Assembly (NCBI GenBank): GCA_015059095.1
Contig: SVBA01000004.1
Coordinates: 48,118-112,117, forward strand
Direction of reading: 5' to 3'
Origin: Erysipelotrichaceae bacterium
Lineage (GTDB): Bacteria; Bacillota_I; Bacilli_A; RFN20; CAG-449
Length of the DNA stretch: 64,000 bases
In this document: piece after piece, positions 57,602 through 64,000 of the stretch
Position numbering within the stretch: position 1 is the first letter of the stretch
How the letters are laid out: every line of letters begins with the position of its first letter
Position numbers and translations under genes: made by a program
Notes under the pieces: generated by a model
What the model saw: the letters and a program-made list of their open reading frames with translations, nothing else
Databases searched by the model: none
What the model was told of the DNA's origin: nothing

Positions 57602-58099
57602 ATGAACCGTCAACTAGTTGCATTCTTATCACTTTTTAGTTTAACTTTAGTACTATCTGTCTATTATATCTTAATTCCTACCGCAAAAATTGATAATACA
57701 ATACCTGAAACTGAAAAACCGGTAAATGGAGTTATTCTTGATGCTGAAAGTGCTTATTTTGAAACCTTAAATATTGAAAGAGAATCATATTCTCAAAACT
57801 ATTTTGCTAGTCAAAATGCAATATTAGCGTCAAATGATTATTCAAATATTGAAAAAGAACAAGCTTTAATTAATATTGATAATTATAAAAAAGAACAATT
57901 ACAAATTGTTACTCTAGAAAATTGTGTAAAAGGAATTGGATATCAAAATGTATTTGTTGAGTACATTAATGATGATATTCGAGTAATTACTTCATGTATT
58001 AATGAAGAAAATAAAACTATAGAAGCTGCACAAATAATTTTTACAATACAAGATCTGTTAGATGAAGAAGAAAATATCTTTGTAGAGTTCCATAGTTAA
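57602..58099 (+). CDS. SpoIIIAH-like protein
   Basis: A 165-residue single-pass membrane protein. MNRQLVAFLSLFSLTLVLSVYYILIP matches the N-terminal membrane segment of SpoIIIAH-like proteins; a long helical stretch rich in Glu and Gln (about 50-105) and a ring-building-motif-like C-terminal domain follow. In sporulating Firmicutes SpoIIIAH forms the channel between forespore and mother cell with SpoIIQ. Here no other spoIIIA gene is adjacent. An upstream ATG at 57584 overlaps the GGAGG; ATG 57602, 6 bases after GGAGGAAA, is the start. Confidence 0.78.
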   Translation: MNRQLVAFLSLFSLTLVLSVYYILIPTAKIDNTIPETEKPVNGVILDAESAYFETLNIERESYSQNYFASQNAILASNDYSNIEKEQALINIDNYKKEQLQIVTLENCVKGIGYQNVFVEYINDDIRVITSCINEENKTIEAAQIIFTIQDLLDEEENIFVEFHS

Positions 58100-58159
58100 T
58101 ATTTATATTGAAAAAATCTTATAAAAGTTGTATCATTTCTAATGTGAGGTGATTCGACT

Positions 58160-58402
58160 ATGATGTTTTTAGCAGATTCTGGATTTTCATTTGGATGGGA
58201 ATCAGTCCTTTATATCGTTATTGGTTTAGTAGCTGGTTTAGTAATTGGTTTTTTCGTTTCTCGTAAATTATTCCAAAGAGAACTTAAGAAAAATCCTCCA
58301 ATCAATGAAAAAATGATTAGAGCAATGTTTATGTCTATGGGTAGAAAACCAAGTGAAGCTCAAATTAGACAAGTAATGAGATCAATGAATCAAAGCAAGT
58401 AA
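58160..58402 (+). CDS. yneF: UPF0154 membrane protein (YneF family)
   Basis: An 80-residue protein with one membrane helix (about 16-35) and the family signature LKKNPPINEKMIRAMFMSMGRKPSEAQIRQVM. The YneF/UPF0154 family is widespread in Bacilli and Mollicutes and its function is unknown. It is longer than usual at the N-terminus by a few residues. GAGGTGA precedes the start. It has its own terminator. Confidence 0.92.
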   Translation: MMFLADSGFSFGWESVLYIVIGLVAGLVIGFFVSRKLFQRELKKNPPINEKMIRAMFMSMGRKPSEAQIRQVMRSMNQSK

Positions 58403-58407
58403 TAAAC

Positions 58408-58434
58408 AAAGTCTTAGTAATAAGACTTTTTTTG
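58408..58434 (+). terminator. Rho-independent terminator after yneF
   Basis: AAAGTCTTA and TAAGACTTT flank GTAA, followed by Ts. Confidence 0.85.
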
Positions 58435-58449
58435 TGCTAAAATTTACTT

Positions 58450-59169
58450 ATGAATAAATTTGTTAGAAAAATAGTAAATTGTATTTTAGTTTTAATAGAA
58501 TTATTTATTCTGGGATTATATTTTATTCCAGAATATTTTGATGTAAATGTAGATTATGATAACTTTTTAGTATTGTTCTACTTTATTATTGTTATTTTTA
58601 TTCATTCCTTTATTGATTTTAAAGAGTGGACAAAAGGGCATATCATTTATAGATTTGCGTTTTTATTTACATTATGCGCTGATTATTTAATGACTTACCT
58701 AGATTCTTTTTATGAATTAAGCATTATTTTCTTCTTTTTTGCTCAATTGAGTTATTTCATCTTTATTAATTATAATTTTAAAAATGTAAACTTGAAATCA
58801 TCAATTATTATATACTTATCATTAGTTACTACTTTAATTATAATTGGGTCTATTCTTGAACTTATTAATTTATTGACAATTATTGCCATAGTATATTTTT
58901 CATTATCATTAACAAACATTATTTATCTATTAAGAATAAAGAATAAAGGAATTAAAAATTATTTATTTTTACTAGGATTAGTATTATTCTTATTATGTGA
59001 TACTTGTATTGGACTACAAAATGTAGGAATTTCTAATGTTAAAATTACCGACTTATTCTCGCATTTAGTTTGGATATTTTATGCTCCAAGTCAAATGATT
59101 TTAGTTCTAACATTAACAAATTACTATAAAAAAGGAGATAAATATGAAAAAAAAGATATTAAATCATAG
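58450..59169 (+). CDS. Polytopic membrane protein, possibly YhhN-like
   Basis: A 239-residue protein with about seven or eight membrane helices. Two helices contain Cys-Asp pairs (FTLCADYLMTYL and FLLCDTCIGL), which resemble the Asp-bearing helices of the YhhN/TMEM86 lysoplasmalogenase-like family. The match is weak and only by pattern. There is no ribosome site before the ATG, and a TAAAAT lies just upstream, so translation may be close to leaderless. It overlaps the next gene by 26 bases. Confidence 0.55.
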   Translation: MNKFVRKIVNCILVLIELFILGLYFIPEYFDVNVDYDNFLVLFYFIIVIFIHSFIDFKEWTKGHIIYRFAFLFTLCADYLMTYLDSFYELSIIFFFFAQLSYFIFINYNFKNVNLKSSIIIYLSLVTTLIIIGSILELINLLTIIAIVYFSLSLTNIIYLLRIKNKGIKNYLFLLGLVLFLLCDTCIGLQNVGISNVKITDLFSHLVWIFYAPSQMILVLTLTNYYKKGDKYEKKDIKS

Positions 59170-59827
59170 TTTAACCATATTATTAATTTTTTCACTCATT
59201 ATTTTAATGATTACAGTTTCAATTGGTTTACCAATTTATTTTAGACCTTTCTATTATATGCATATTAATGTATTAGATATGGTTGAAAATACGGGTTGGT
59301 CTTTTGATGTAATTAAGGGAGCATATGATGAAGTTCTTGATTATTTAATCTTTAATACACCTTTTGGTACTGGCGAATTAAAGTATTCAAGTGAAGGTGC
59401 ATCACATTTTGCTGATTGTAAAGTATTGTTTGATTTGAATTTTTGGTGTTTGATTATTTCTTTAACTATAACTTTGACTATATATTTCTTAAATAAATTT
59501 AAATTGATCGAAATTAAGAGATATTTTAAATTTCATCCAATTTTCTATTCTTCTATAATTGCAATTTTAATACCATTAGTAGTAGGAATTTTAGCTTCAA
59601 TTGATTTTGATAGAGCATTTGAAGTATTTCATGCAATATTCTTTCCAGGTAAGGACAATTGGCTCTTTGATCCACGTACAGATCAAATAATTCTGGTAAT
59701 GCCACAAGATTTCTTTATGAATTGTGCTATTCTTATTGGATCTAGTTTATTGTTACTAACAGTAACATCTATTGTTCTATCTATCATTTTTAGACATAAG
59801 TATAGTAAAAAGACTACAATTCTGTAG
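59144..59827 (+). CDS. DUF1461 / TIGR01906 family membrane protein
   Basis: A 227-residue protein with about four membrane helices. The family pattern is clear: GLPIYFRPFYYMHINVLDMVENTGWSF in the first outer part, IKGAYDEVLDYLIF, and GASHFADCKVLFDLNFW. Function unknown; in Firmicutes it is a conserved integral membrane protein. The start lies inside the upstream gene, 7 bases after AAAAGGAG, so translation is coupled. A terminator overlaps its stop. Confidence 0.8.
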   Translation: MKKKILNHSLTILLIFSLIILMITVSIGLPIYFRPFYYMHINVLDMVENTGWSFDVIKGAYDEVLDYLIFNTPFGTGELKYSSEGASHFADCKVLFDLNFWCLIISLTITLTIYFLNKFKLIEIKRYFKFHPIFYSSIIAILIPLVVGILASIDFDRAFEVFHAIFFPGKDNWLFDPRTDQIILVMPQDFFMNCAILIGSSLLLLTVTSIVLSIIFRHKYSKKTTIL

Positions 59828-59836
59828 TTTTTTTAT
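59806..59836 (+). terminator. Rho-independent terminator after the DUF1461 gene
   Basis: ACTACA and TGTAGT flank a 4-base loop with A-rich left and T-rich right extensions; the stop codon is inside the stem. Confidence 0.7.
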
Positions 59837-59845
59837 TTTTTTATA

Positions 59846-59859
59846 TGAAAGCGATTGCA
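59846..59859 (+). promoter_or_regulatory. cre-like operator (CcpA or other LacI-family regulator)
   Basis: TGAAAGCGATTGCA matches the catabolite-responsive element consensus TGWAANCGNTNWCA at 13 of 14 positions. It lies at the promoter of two starch-related lipoprotein genes, so carbon-source repression is likely. A maltose-type LacI regulator would recognise a similar site. Confidence 0.65.
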
Positions 59860-59882
59860 TTAATATAATTTTATATTAAAAT
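59855..59882 (+). promoter_or_regulatory. Promoter of the starch lipoprotein genes
   Basis: TTGCAT (59855-59860), 16 bases, TAAAAT (59877-59882). An alternative -10, TATAAT, lies at 59864-59869. In both cases the cre-like site overlaps or directly adjoins the promoter. Confidence 0.45.
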
Positions 59883-59906
59883 AAAAATAACGGAGGAATT
59901 TTTTAT

Positions 59907-60725
59907 ATGAAAAAATTATTAAAATTAGCACTTCTTGCTGTTTGTGCTACCGCTTTATTTAGTTGTGGACCAAGTAATGGTGGTAGTAGTTCTCAAGGTG
60001 GACAACCTGGCTCTAGTGATGTTCAATCTTCTGAACAAACTAATTCGACTTGGACAGTTGAATTTATGTTAAATAATGGTACAGAAGATGTTTATAAGAC
60101 AGTTGATGTTGAAAATAATAAAGCAATTACAACAACAATTGGCGATCCAACTAGAAATGGATTTACATTTAGTGGATGGTACCTAGATAAAGAGTGTACA
60201 AAATACTTTGATGAAGCAGGTGATGTAGTTACTTCTAATTTGAAAGTATATGCAAAATGGGTATCTTCTGGTATTACTAATCCAGATACTCCAGGAGAAA
60301 ATACTTCAAGCGAAGATAATCCATCTAGTGAAAATAGTGGTAATGAAGGAGAATCTTCAGGTAATTTAGATAATGAATTACCAGGAACTACTGATGCGCC
60401 AACTGATGGTTATGCATTATTGTTTAATGGAACTAATTATGTTGTGTTAACTCCTGAAGCAGAAAAAGATTTCCAAGGAAGAGATCAATTCTCTGCAAAA
60501 GGTGTTACAGTTTCAGAAGGTCAAGTATTTGTTTGCTACAATGGTTCAAATGGTGATCAATGGGTTGAAAAAGTACTAGAACCATACGGAGTATGTGAAC
60601 CTAGTGGTACTGTTGCATTTGAGGTAACTGAAGATGGTATTAAGTGTTTAGTTTCAGGAACATATGACATTTATGTAAAAATGAAATGGGAAGATAATAC
60701 TATCTATATTGGTGCTGCAGCTTAA
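59907..60725 (+). CDS. Lipoprotein with InlB-type repeat and putative carbohydrate-binding domain
   Basis: A 272-residue lipoprotein (lipobox LFSC). A Gly/Ser linker leads to a Listeria-Bacteroides repeat (about 48-118: WTVEFMLNNG...FSGWYLDKECTKYF...LKVYAKWV), a second Ser/Glu/Asn linker and a C-terminal beta-rich domain (about 168-272) with GYALLFNGTNYVVLTPE and SGTYDIYVKMKWEDNTIYIGAA. That domain resembles modules attached to amylases, so starch binding is inferred but not shown. The cre-like site upstream and the amylase gene 58 bases downstream support a role in starch use. AACGGAGGAA precedes the start. Confidence 0.72.
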   Translation: MKKLLKLALLAVCATALFSCGPSNGGSSSQGGQPGSSDVQSSEQTNSTWTVEFMLNNGTEDVYKTVDVENNKAITTTIGDPTRNGFTFSGWYLDKECTKYFDEAGDVVTSNLKVYAKWVSSGITNPDTPGENTSSEDNPSSENSGNEGESSGNLDNELPGTTDAPTDGYALLFNGTNYVVLTPEAEKDFQGRDQFSAKGVTVSEGQVFVCYNGSNGDQWVEKVLEPYGVCEPSGTVAFEVTEDGIKCLVSGTYDIYVKMKWEDNTIYIGAAA

Positions 60726-60783
60726 TAATTAATTTATTTATAAGAGTAGTTTTCTACTCTTATTCTATTTAAGGAGGACTAAA

Positions 60784-63700
60784 ATGAAAAATAAAAAAAT
60801 CTTGCTTTATAGCATTGTATTTCTATTATCAATTACTAGTATGAGTTGTAATAATAGTTCTAGTTCTAGCTCTGAACCTAATTCTTCTGAGCCTAGTTCT
60901 TCAAGTTTAAACTCTAATGAATCGTCTTCATCATCTTCATCGTCTTCATCTTCCTCATTACCAGATAATATTCCTGTTCATGGTGAGAAAGAAGTCGAAG
61001 ACTATATGAATGAACTAAGAAGTAATTCTAAAAATAATCATTTATACGTTCATTACTATCGTTTTGACCAAACAAGTCAAGATTATAGTGATTGGGACGT
61101 TTGGGCATGGCCATATAAACCTAAAGAAGGTGAAGGGTATCGCTTTGACTGGGATGGAAGAACACCTAATGCTAATAATATTTCTTCTACTGGTACTGCT
61201 ACACTAGATAATTTTGGTTATGCTACTGTTACTATCGATTTAACTAAAGAATATGATGGTGGATGGGATAATATATATAAAAAAATGGGAGGAACTCCAA
61301 CTAATTTTTATGCAGATGTAGATAAAACGACTTTAAACAGTCAAATTGGCATTCAAATTGTTTATACTCCTTCTAGAACTTCATCTTCTGGTTTCTGGAC
61401 AAATGATGGTGGAAACTTATATATTTCTTTAGAGGATTATGCGTTATTAAATGATGATACTACTACTTCATACCATGTATTCTTGACTCAAGATTTCGTT
61501 CAATCACCAACAAATCGTCCTTTGAGTGGAGATTCTTATCAAGATCCATTTGAAAATGATAATGGAAAAAATGTTACATATGGGGATAAAAAATATAATG
61601 ATGTTGATTGGACTGATAAACCACTTCAAAAAACATCTCCAAGTTTCTTAAATGGACAAGGGGAAGGAAAAGTATTACCAAATGGTGCTGGTGTTGGTTA
61701 TCAAATTATGGTAGCTTCATTCTCAGATAGTGATGGTGATGGATTTGGTGACATTTATGGTATTGAACAAAAATTAGATTACATTCAAAATTTAGGGGTA
61801 AATGTCCTATGGCTAACACCTATTCAAATGTCAGATTCATATCATGGTTATGATATTTCAGATTATTTTAAAGTAGACCCTAAATATGGTTCTAAAGTCA
61901 GCCCAGCTGGTATTAAAAATAATGGAAAAGTTACTCAAGATACAGCAAAAGCTGATTATAAGTCATTAATAGATGCTGCTCATTCAAGAGGCATGGCAGT
62001 AGTAATGGATTTAGTAATTAACCATACTTCTACAACAAACAATTGGTTTATTAATTCGGCTCAATTACAAGAAGATTTCCGTGGTTATTACCAATGGGGT
62101 AATCATGAAACTCAAAGTACTAATATTAGTCAAACTAAATTCTGGTATCCATATGGAAGTCATGTATATAGTTATTATGCTAAATTTGGTTCTTCAATGC
62201 CTGAATTAAACTATGCTTATTCTGATACAAGAGCTGCTGTTACATCTGTCGCATTAAACTGGTTAGAATTTGGTGTTGATGGATTTAGAATGGATGCTGT
62301 AAAACATATTTTCTTAGATGAAGAGGTTACTCGTGATTCTAAAGATACTGTTGTATTAGATATTTCTAATAAACCTAATTCAACTGAAAAACAAGATTAT
62401 TCATCAAACTTAACTAAGAATCTTAACTTCTGGAGAGATTTAAATGCTACTGTTAAAAAGGAATATCCTAATGCATTCTTTGTTGGAGAAAACTTTGATG
62501 GACATGCATATCATGTTGCTCCATATTATGAAGGTTTTGATTCATTATTTGATTTCTACTCATATTTTAATCTAACTAGTGTTGCTTCATCATCTTATAG
62601 AGATGGTTCAACAGGTGGTTATACTGCTTGGCTTGCTTCTTTCTTAGGAGCCTATGATGATTCATCATTACCATCTCAACAATATAGTGCTTCAAGTGAT
62701 AGTAACTTAGCTGGAGCAAAACAAATGAAATATGGTGGAAATTGGAATTTAAAGAGCGTAATGGAAACCTATAATAAATATAGAACTGGTGGATCTGGTT
62801 CTTCTAAAACTGATGGTTATCAAATGATTGGAGGTCAATTTACATCAAATCATGATATTGCTAGAGCAATTAATAGAATTGCAGGTAATGAATATGATTC
62901 AAGTGGATTAACTTCTCAAGGTGAAGTAACTAAACAAGATTATAATGTTTTAGATTCTCTTGCTACTTTATATGAAATTACTCAATTAATGTTACCAGGA
63001 TGTACTTGGATTTATTATGGTGATGAACTAGGTATGACAGGTAATTTACAAGGTAAAAAATCTACAGATGGATATGCTGATTTAACATATCGTCAACCAA
63101 TGAAATGGAAACAAGATGCTGTTGCTGGTGATGGTAGTAACACTTGTGGTTATTCAATTAGTGGCTCAGGCGCAAATATTAAATGGGACGATATTAACTC
63201 AACTGATACAGTAAAAGATGCTGAAACTCAAGTTAAAGATAGTTCTTCACATTATAATATTTTATCTAGTTTTGCTAAAGTCAAATCTACTACTCCTGCT
63301 TTAATTAAAGGTGCATATGATGTTAAAGCGTTAGAAGCAGGTAGTTCAACTGGACAATATGGCGTAACTATTACTAGAACTTTAGGAAATGAAATTTACA
63401 AATATCATGTAAATTTCTCTAATAGTGCATTAGAAGTATATGATGATTCAGCATTAAATTCTATTCCTGCTAGAAGTGCAGTTCTAACTAAGAATGGAAA
63501 AGTAATTGCAAGTTATAATGGTGTCACTGGAACAGCTGGAAATAATGGTGGATCAAGTGGTAGTGGCGATTTAGTTAATGGAAAAGTAACTATTAACTCT
63601 TTACCAACATGGATTACTAATGATGGTTGCCAAATCTTTGCATGGGTTTGGGGAGGAGATTATGGAAATGGTCAATGGGTAGAATGCACATACACTTCTA

Positions 63701-63897
63701 CAACTTCTCTTGAAATTGATTTAGCAAGTAATGCTACTGGTATGTTACTTGTTAGATGTGTTGCAGGTACTACTACTCCAAGTTGGGATGTTGCTGATAA
63801 TAGTGCAGGTCGTATCTATAATCAAACTAGTGATATTCAACTTGTATCTGGTCAAACAACTTACCAATGTTCTTCGTGGAAAGAATATAATAAATAA
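60784..63897 (+). CDS. Surface GH13 alpha-amylase lipoprotein with CBM41-like domain
   Basis: A 1037-residue lipoprotein (lipobox MSC) with a long Ser/Glu stretch (about 24-62). Residues about 75-170 (LYVHYYRFDQTSQDYSDWDVWAW) look like a pullulanase-type CBM41 domain. The GH13 barrel starts near YQIMVASFSDSDGDGFGD and has VVMDLVINHT, GVDGFRMDAVKH with nucleophile D504, acid/base E569 in VGENFDG, and H690-D691 in TSNHDIAR. A C-terminal beta domain (about 935-1037) with QIFAWVWGGDYGNGQWVE resembles another starch-binding module. It would degrade starch or maltodextrins at the cell surface. AAGGAGG lies before the start. Confidence 0.92.
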   Translation: MKNKKILLYSIVFLLSITSMSCNNSSSSSSEPNSSEPSSSSLNSNESSSSSSSSSSSSLPDNIPVHGEKEVEDYMNELRSNSKNNHLYVHYYRFDQTSQDYSDWDVWAWPYKPKEGEGYRFDWDGRTPNANNISSTGTATLDNFGYATVTIDLTKEYDGGWDNIYKKMGGTPTNFYADVDKTTLNSQIGIQIVYTPSRTSSSGFWTNDGGNLYISLEDYALLNDDTTTSYHVFLTQDFVQSPTNRPLSGDSYQDPFENDNGKNVTYGDKKYNDVDWTDKPLQKTSPSFLNGQGEGKVLPNGAGVGYQIMVASFSDSDGDGFGDIYGIEQKLDYIQNLGVNVLWLTPIQMSDSYHGYDISDYFKVDPKYGSKVSPAGIKNNGKVTQDTAKADYKSLIDAAHSRGMAVVMDLVINHTSTTNNWFINSAQLQEDFRGYYQWGNHETQSTNISQTKFWYPYGSHVYSYYAKFGSSMPELNYAYSDTRAAVTSVALNWLEFGVDGFRMDAVKHIFLDEEVTRDSKDTVVLDISNKPNSTEKQDYSSNLTKNLNFWRDLNATVKKEYPNAFFVGENFDGHAYHVAPYYEGFDSLFDFYSYFNLTSVASSSYRDGSTGGYTAWLASFLGAYDDSSLPSQQYSASSDSNLAGAKQMKYGGNWNLKSVMETYNKYRTGGSGSSKTDGYQMIGGQFTSNHDIARAINRIAGNEYDSSGLTSQGEVTKQDYNVLDSLATLYEITQLMLPGCTWIYYGDELGMTGNLQGKKSTDGYADLTYRQPMKWKQDAVAGDGSNTCGYSISGSGANIKWDDINSTDTVKDAETQVKDSSSHYNILSSFAKVKSTTPALIKGAYDVKALEAGSSTGQYGVTITRTLGNEIYKYHVNFSNSALEVYDDSALNSIPARSAVLTKNGKVIASYNGVTGTAGNNGGSSGSGDLVNGKVTINSLPTWITNDGCQIFAWVWGGDYGNGQWVECTYTSTTSLEIDLASNATGMLLVRCVAGTTTPSWDVADNSAGRIYNQTSDIQLVSGQTTYQCSSWKEYNK

Positions 63898-63932
63898 TCA
63901 AGAAAAAAAGAAGGGATTTCATTCTAAAATGT

Positions 63933-63984
63933 ACCCAGTGAAATAGACACTTAATAAAAAAGTGGACTACTCACTGGGTTTTTC
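63933..63984 (+). terminator. Inverted repeat after the amylase gene: terminator or insertion-element end
   Basis: ACCCAGTGA (63933-63941) pairs with TCACTGGGT (63971-63979) followed by TTTTTC, and a second inner hairpin (CACTT / AAGTG) lies within the loop. This works as a terminator. However, TAGACACTT followed by AAGTGGACTAC resembles terminal repeats of IS3-like elements, so the window may end at the start of such an element. Confidence 0.55.
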
Positions 63985-64000
63985 TTATGAGATAATAAAA

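Noticed and set aside
63731..63946. A 71-codon frame at the end of the amylase gene
   Set aside because: It overlaps the amylase in another frame, is low-complexity (Leu/Val) and has no ribosome site.

Overview
The window comes from a very AT-rich, low-GC Gram-positive bacterium, most likely an uncultured gut-type member of the Bacilli near the Erysipelotrichia/RF39/Mollicutes border. This is inferred from gene content and codon use, not from a marker-gene tree. TGA is used as a stop (for example at 25097-25099 and 46777-46779) and Trp is TGG, so the standard bacterial code applies rather than the Mollicutes code. A penicillin-binding protein and a MurE-like ligase argue for a peptidoglycan wall. 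Two features recall the Mollicutes side of the tree: an F-ATPase b subunit with a lipoprotein signal, and abundant Ser-rich lipoproteins. Nearly all genes lie on the + strand.

Layout. 1-6.9 kb: end of a DUF4867 gene, a membrane-anchored GH5 glycosidase, a tryptophanase-like enzyme, an FMN-riboswitch-controlled riboflavin transporter gene (ribU) and a cytoplasmic GH3 glycosidase. 6.9-8.4 kb (minus strand): a small membrane protein and an M42 aminopeptidase. 8.5-12.1 kb: a T-box-controlled alaS-ruvX-yrzB operon closed by a strong terminator. 12.1-18.8 kb: a divergent MurE-like ligase, a BspA-type leucine-rich-repeat protein, prephenate dehydratase and a PASTA-containing transpeptidase. 19.3-26.3 kb: a run of extracellular and scavenging functions (PAP2 phosphatase, M6-like metalloprotease lipoprotein, secreted endonuclease I), then two HAD phosphatases and a cyclophilin. 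26.3-34.5 kb: a YcjF-like membrane protein, a PD-(D/E)XK nuclease-XPD/DinG-type helicase fusion, lepA, a degenerate Fic-fold protein and hemW. 34.6-35.8 kb: two small secreted SipW/TasA-like proteins. 35.9-40.6 kb: the hrcA-grpE-dnaK-dnaJ heat-shock operon behind a promoter flanked by two CIRCE operators. 40.7-44.2 kb: a zinc-ribbon membrane protein, ispD, a methyltransferase, then mgtE preceded by a 23-codon leader ORF whose end is built into a hairpin. 44.3-44.6 kb: a tRNA-Met/Ile2/Ser cluster. 46.4-54.2 kb: the complete F-type ATP synthase operon (atpI-like, B, E, F, H, A, G, D, C) plus a coupled membrane protein. 54.2-55.5 kb (minus strand): ispG and a small DUF2624-like gene. 55.7-59.8 kb: rpmG, a metallo-beta-lactamase-fold hydrolase, efp, a SpoIIIAH-like protein, yneF and membrane proteins. 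59.8-63.9 kb: a cre-like site and promoter ahead of two starch-related lipoproteins, one a large GH13 amylase.

How the genes fit together. The lifestyle suggested is a fermentative, polymer-degrading gut bacterium. Surface-attached amylase, protease and nuclease feed intracellular glycosidases, HAD phosphatases and an aminopeptidase, while riboflavin is imported rather than obviously made here. Energy coupling may use Na+: the ATP synthase c subunit has two carboxylates (E40 and E73) arranged like those of known Na+ rings. Isoprenoids are made by the MEP route (ispD, ispG).

The most unusual observations are the mgtE leader peptide with its overlapping hairpin, the two-carboxylate c subunit, the lipoprotein b subunit, an EF-P with Met at the normally modified loop-tip position, a Fic-fold protein that has lost its catalytic residues, and a MurE-like ligase with an altered P-loop. 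No CRISPR array, prophage or intact transposon was seen. The last 70 bases carry an inverted repeat that is either the amylase terminator or the start of an insertion element.
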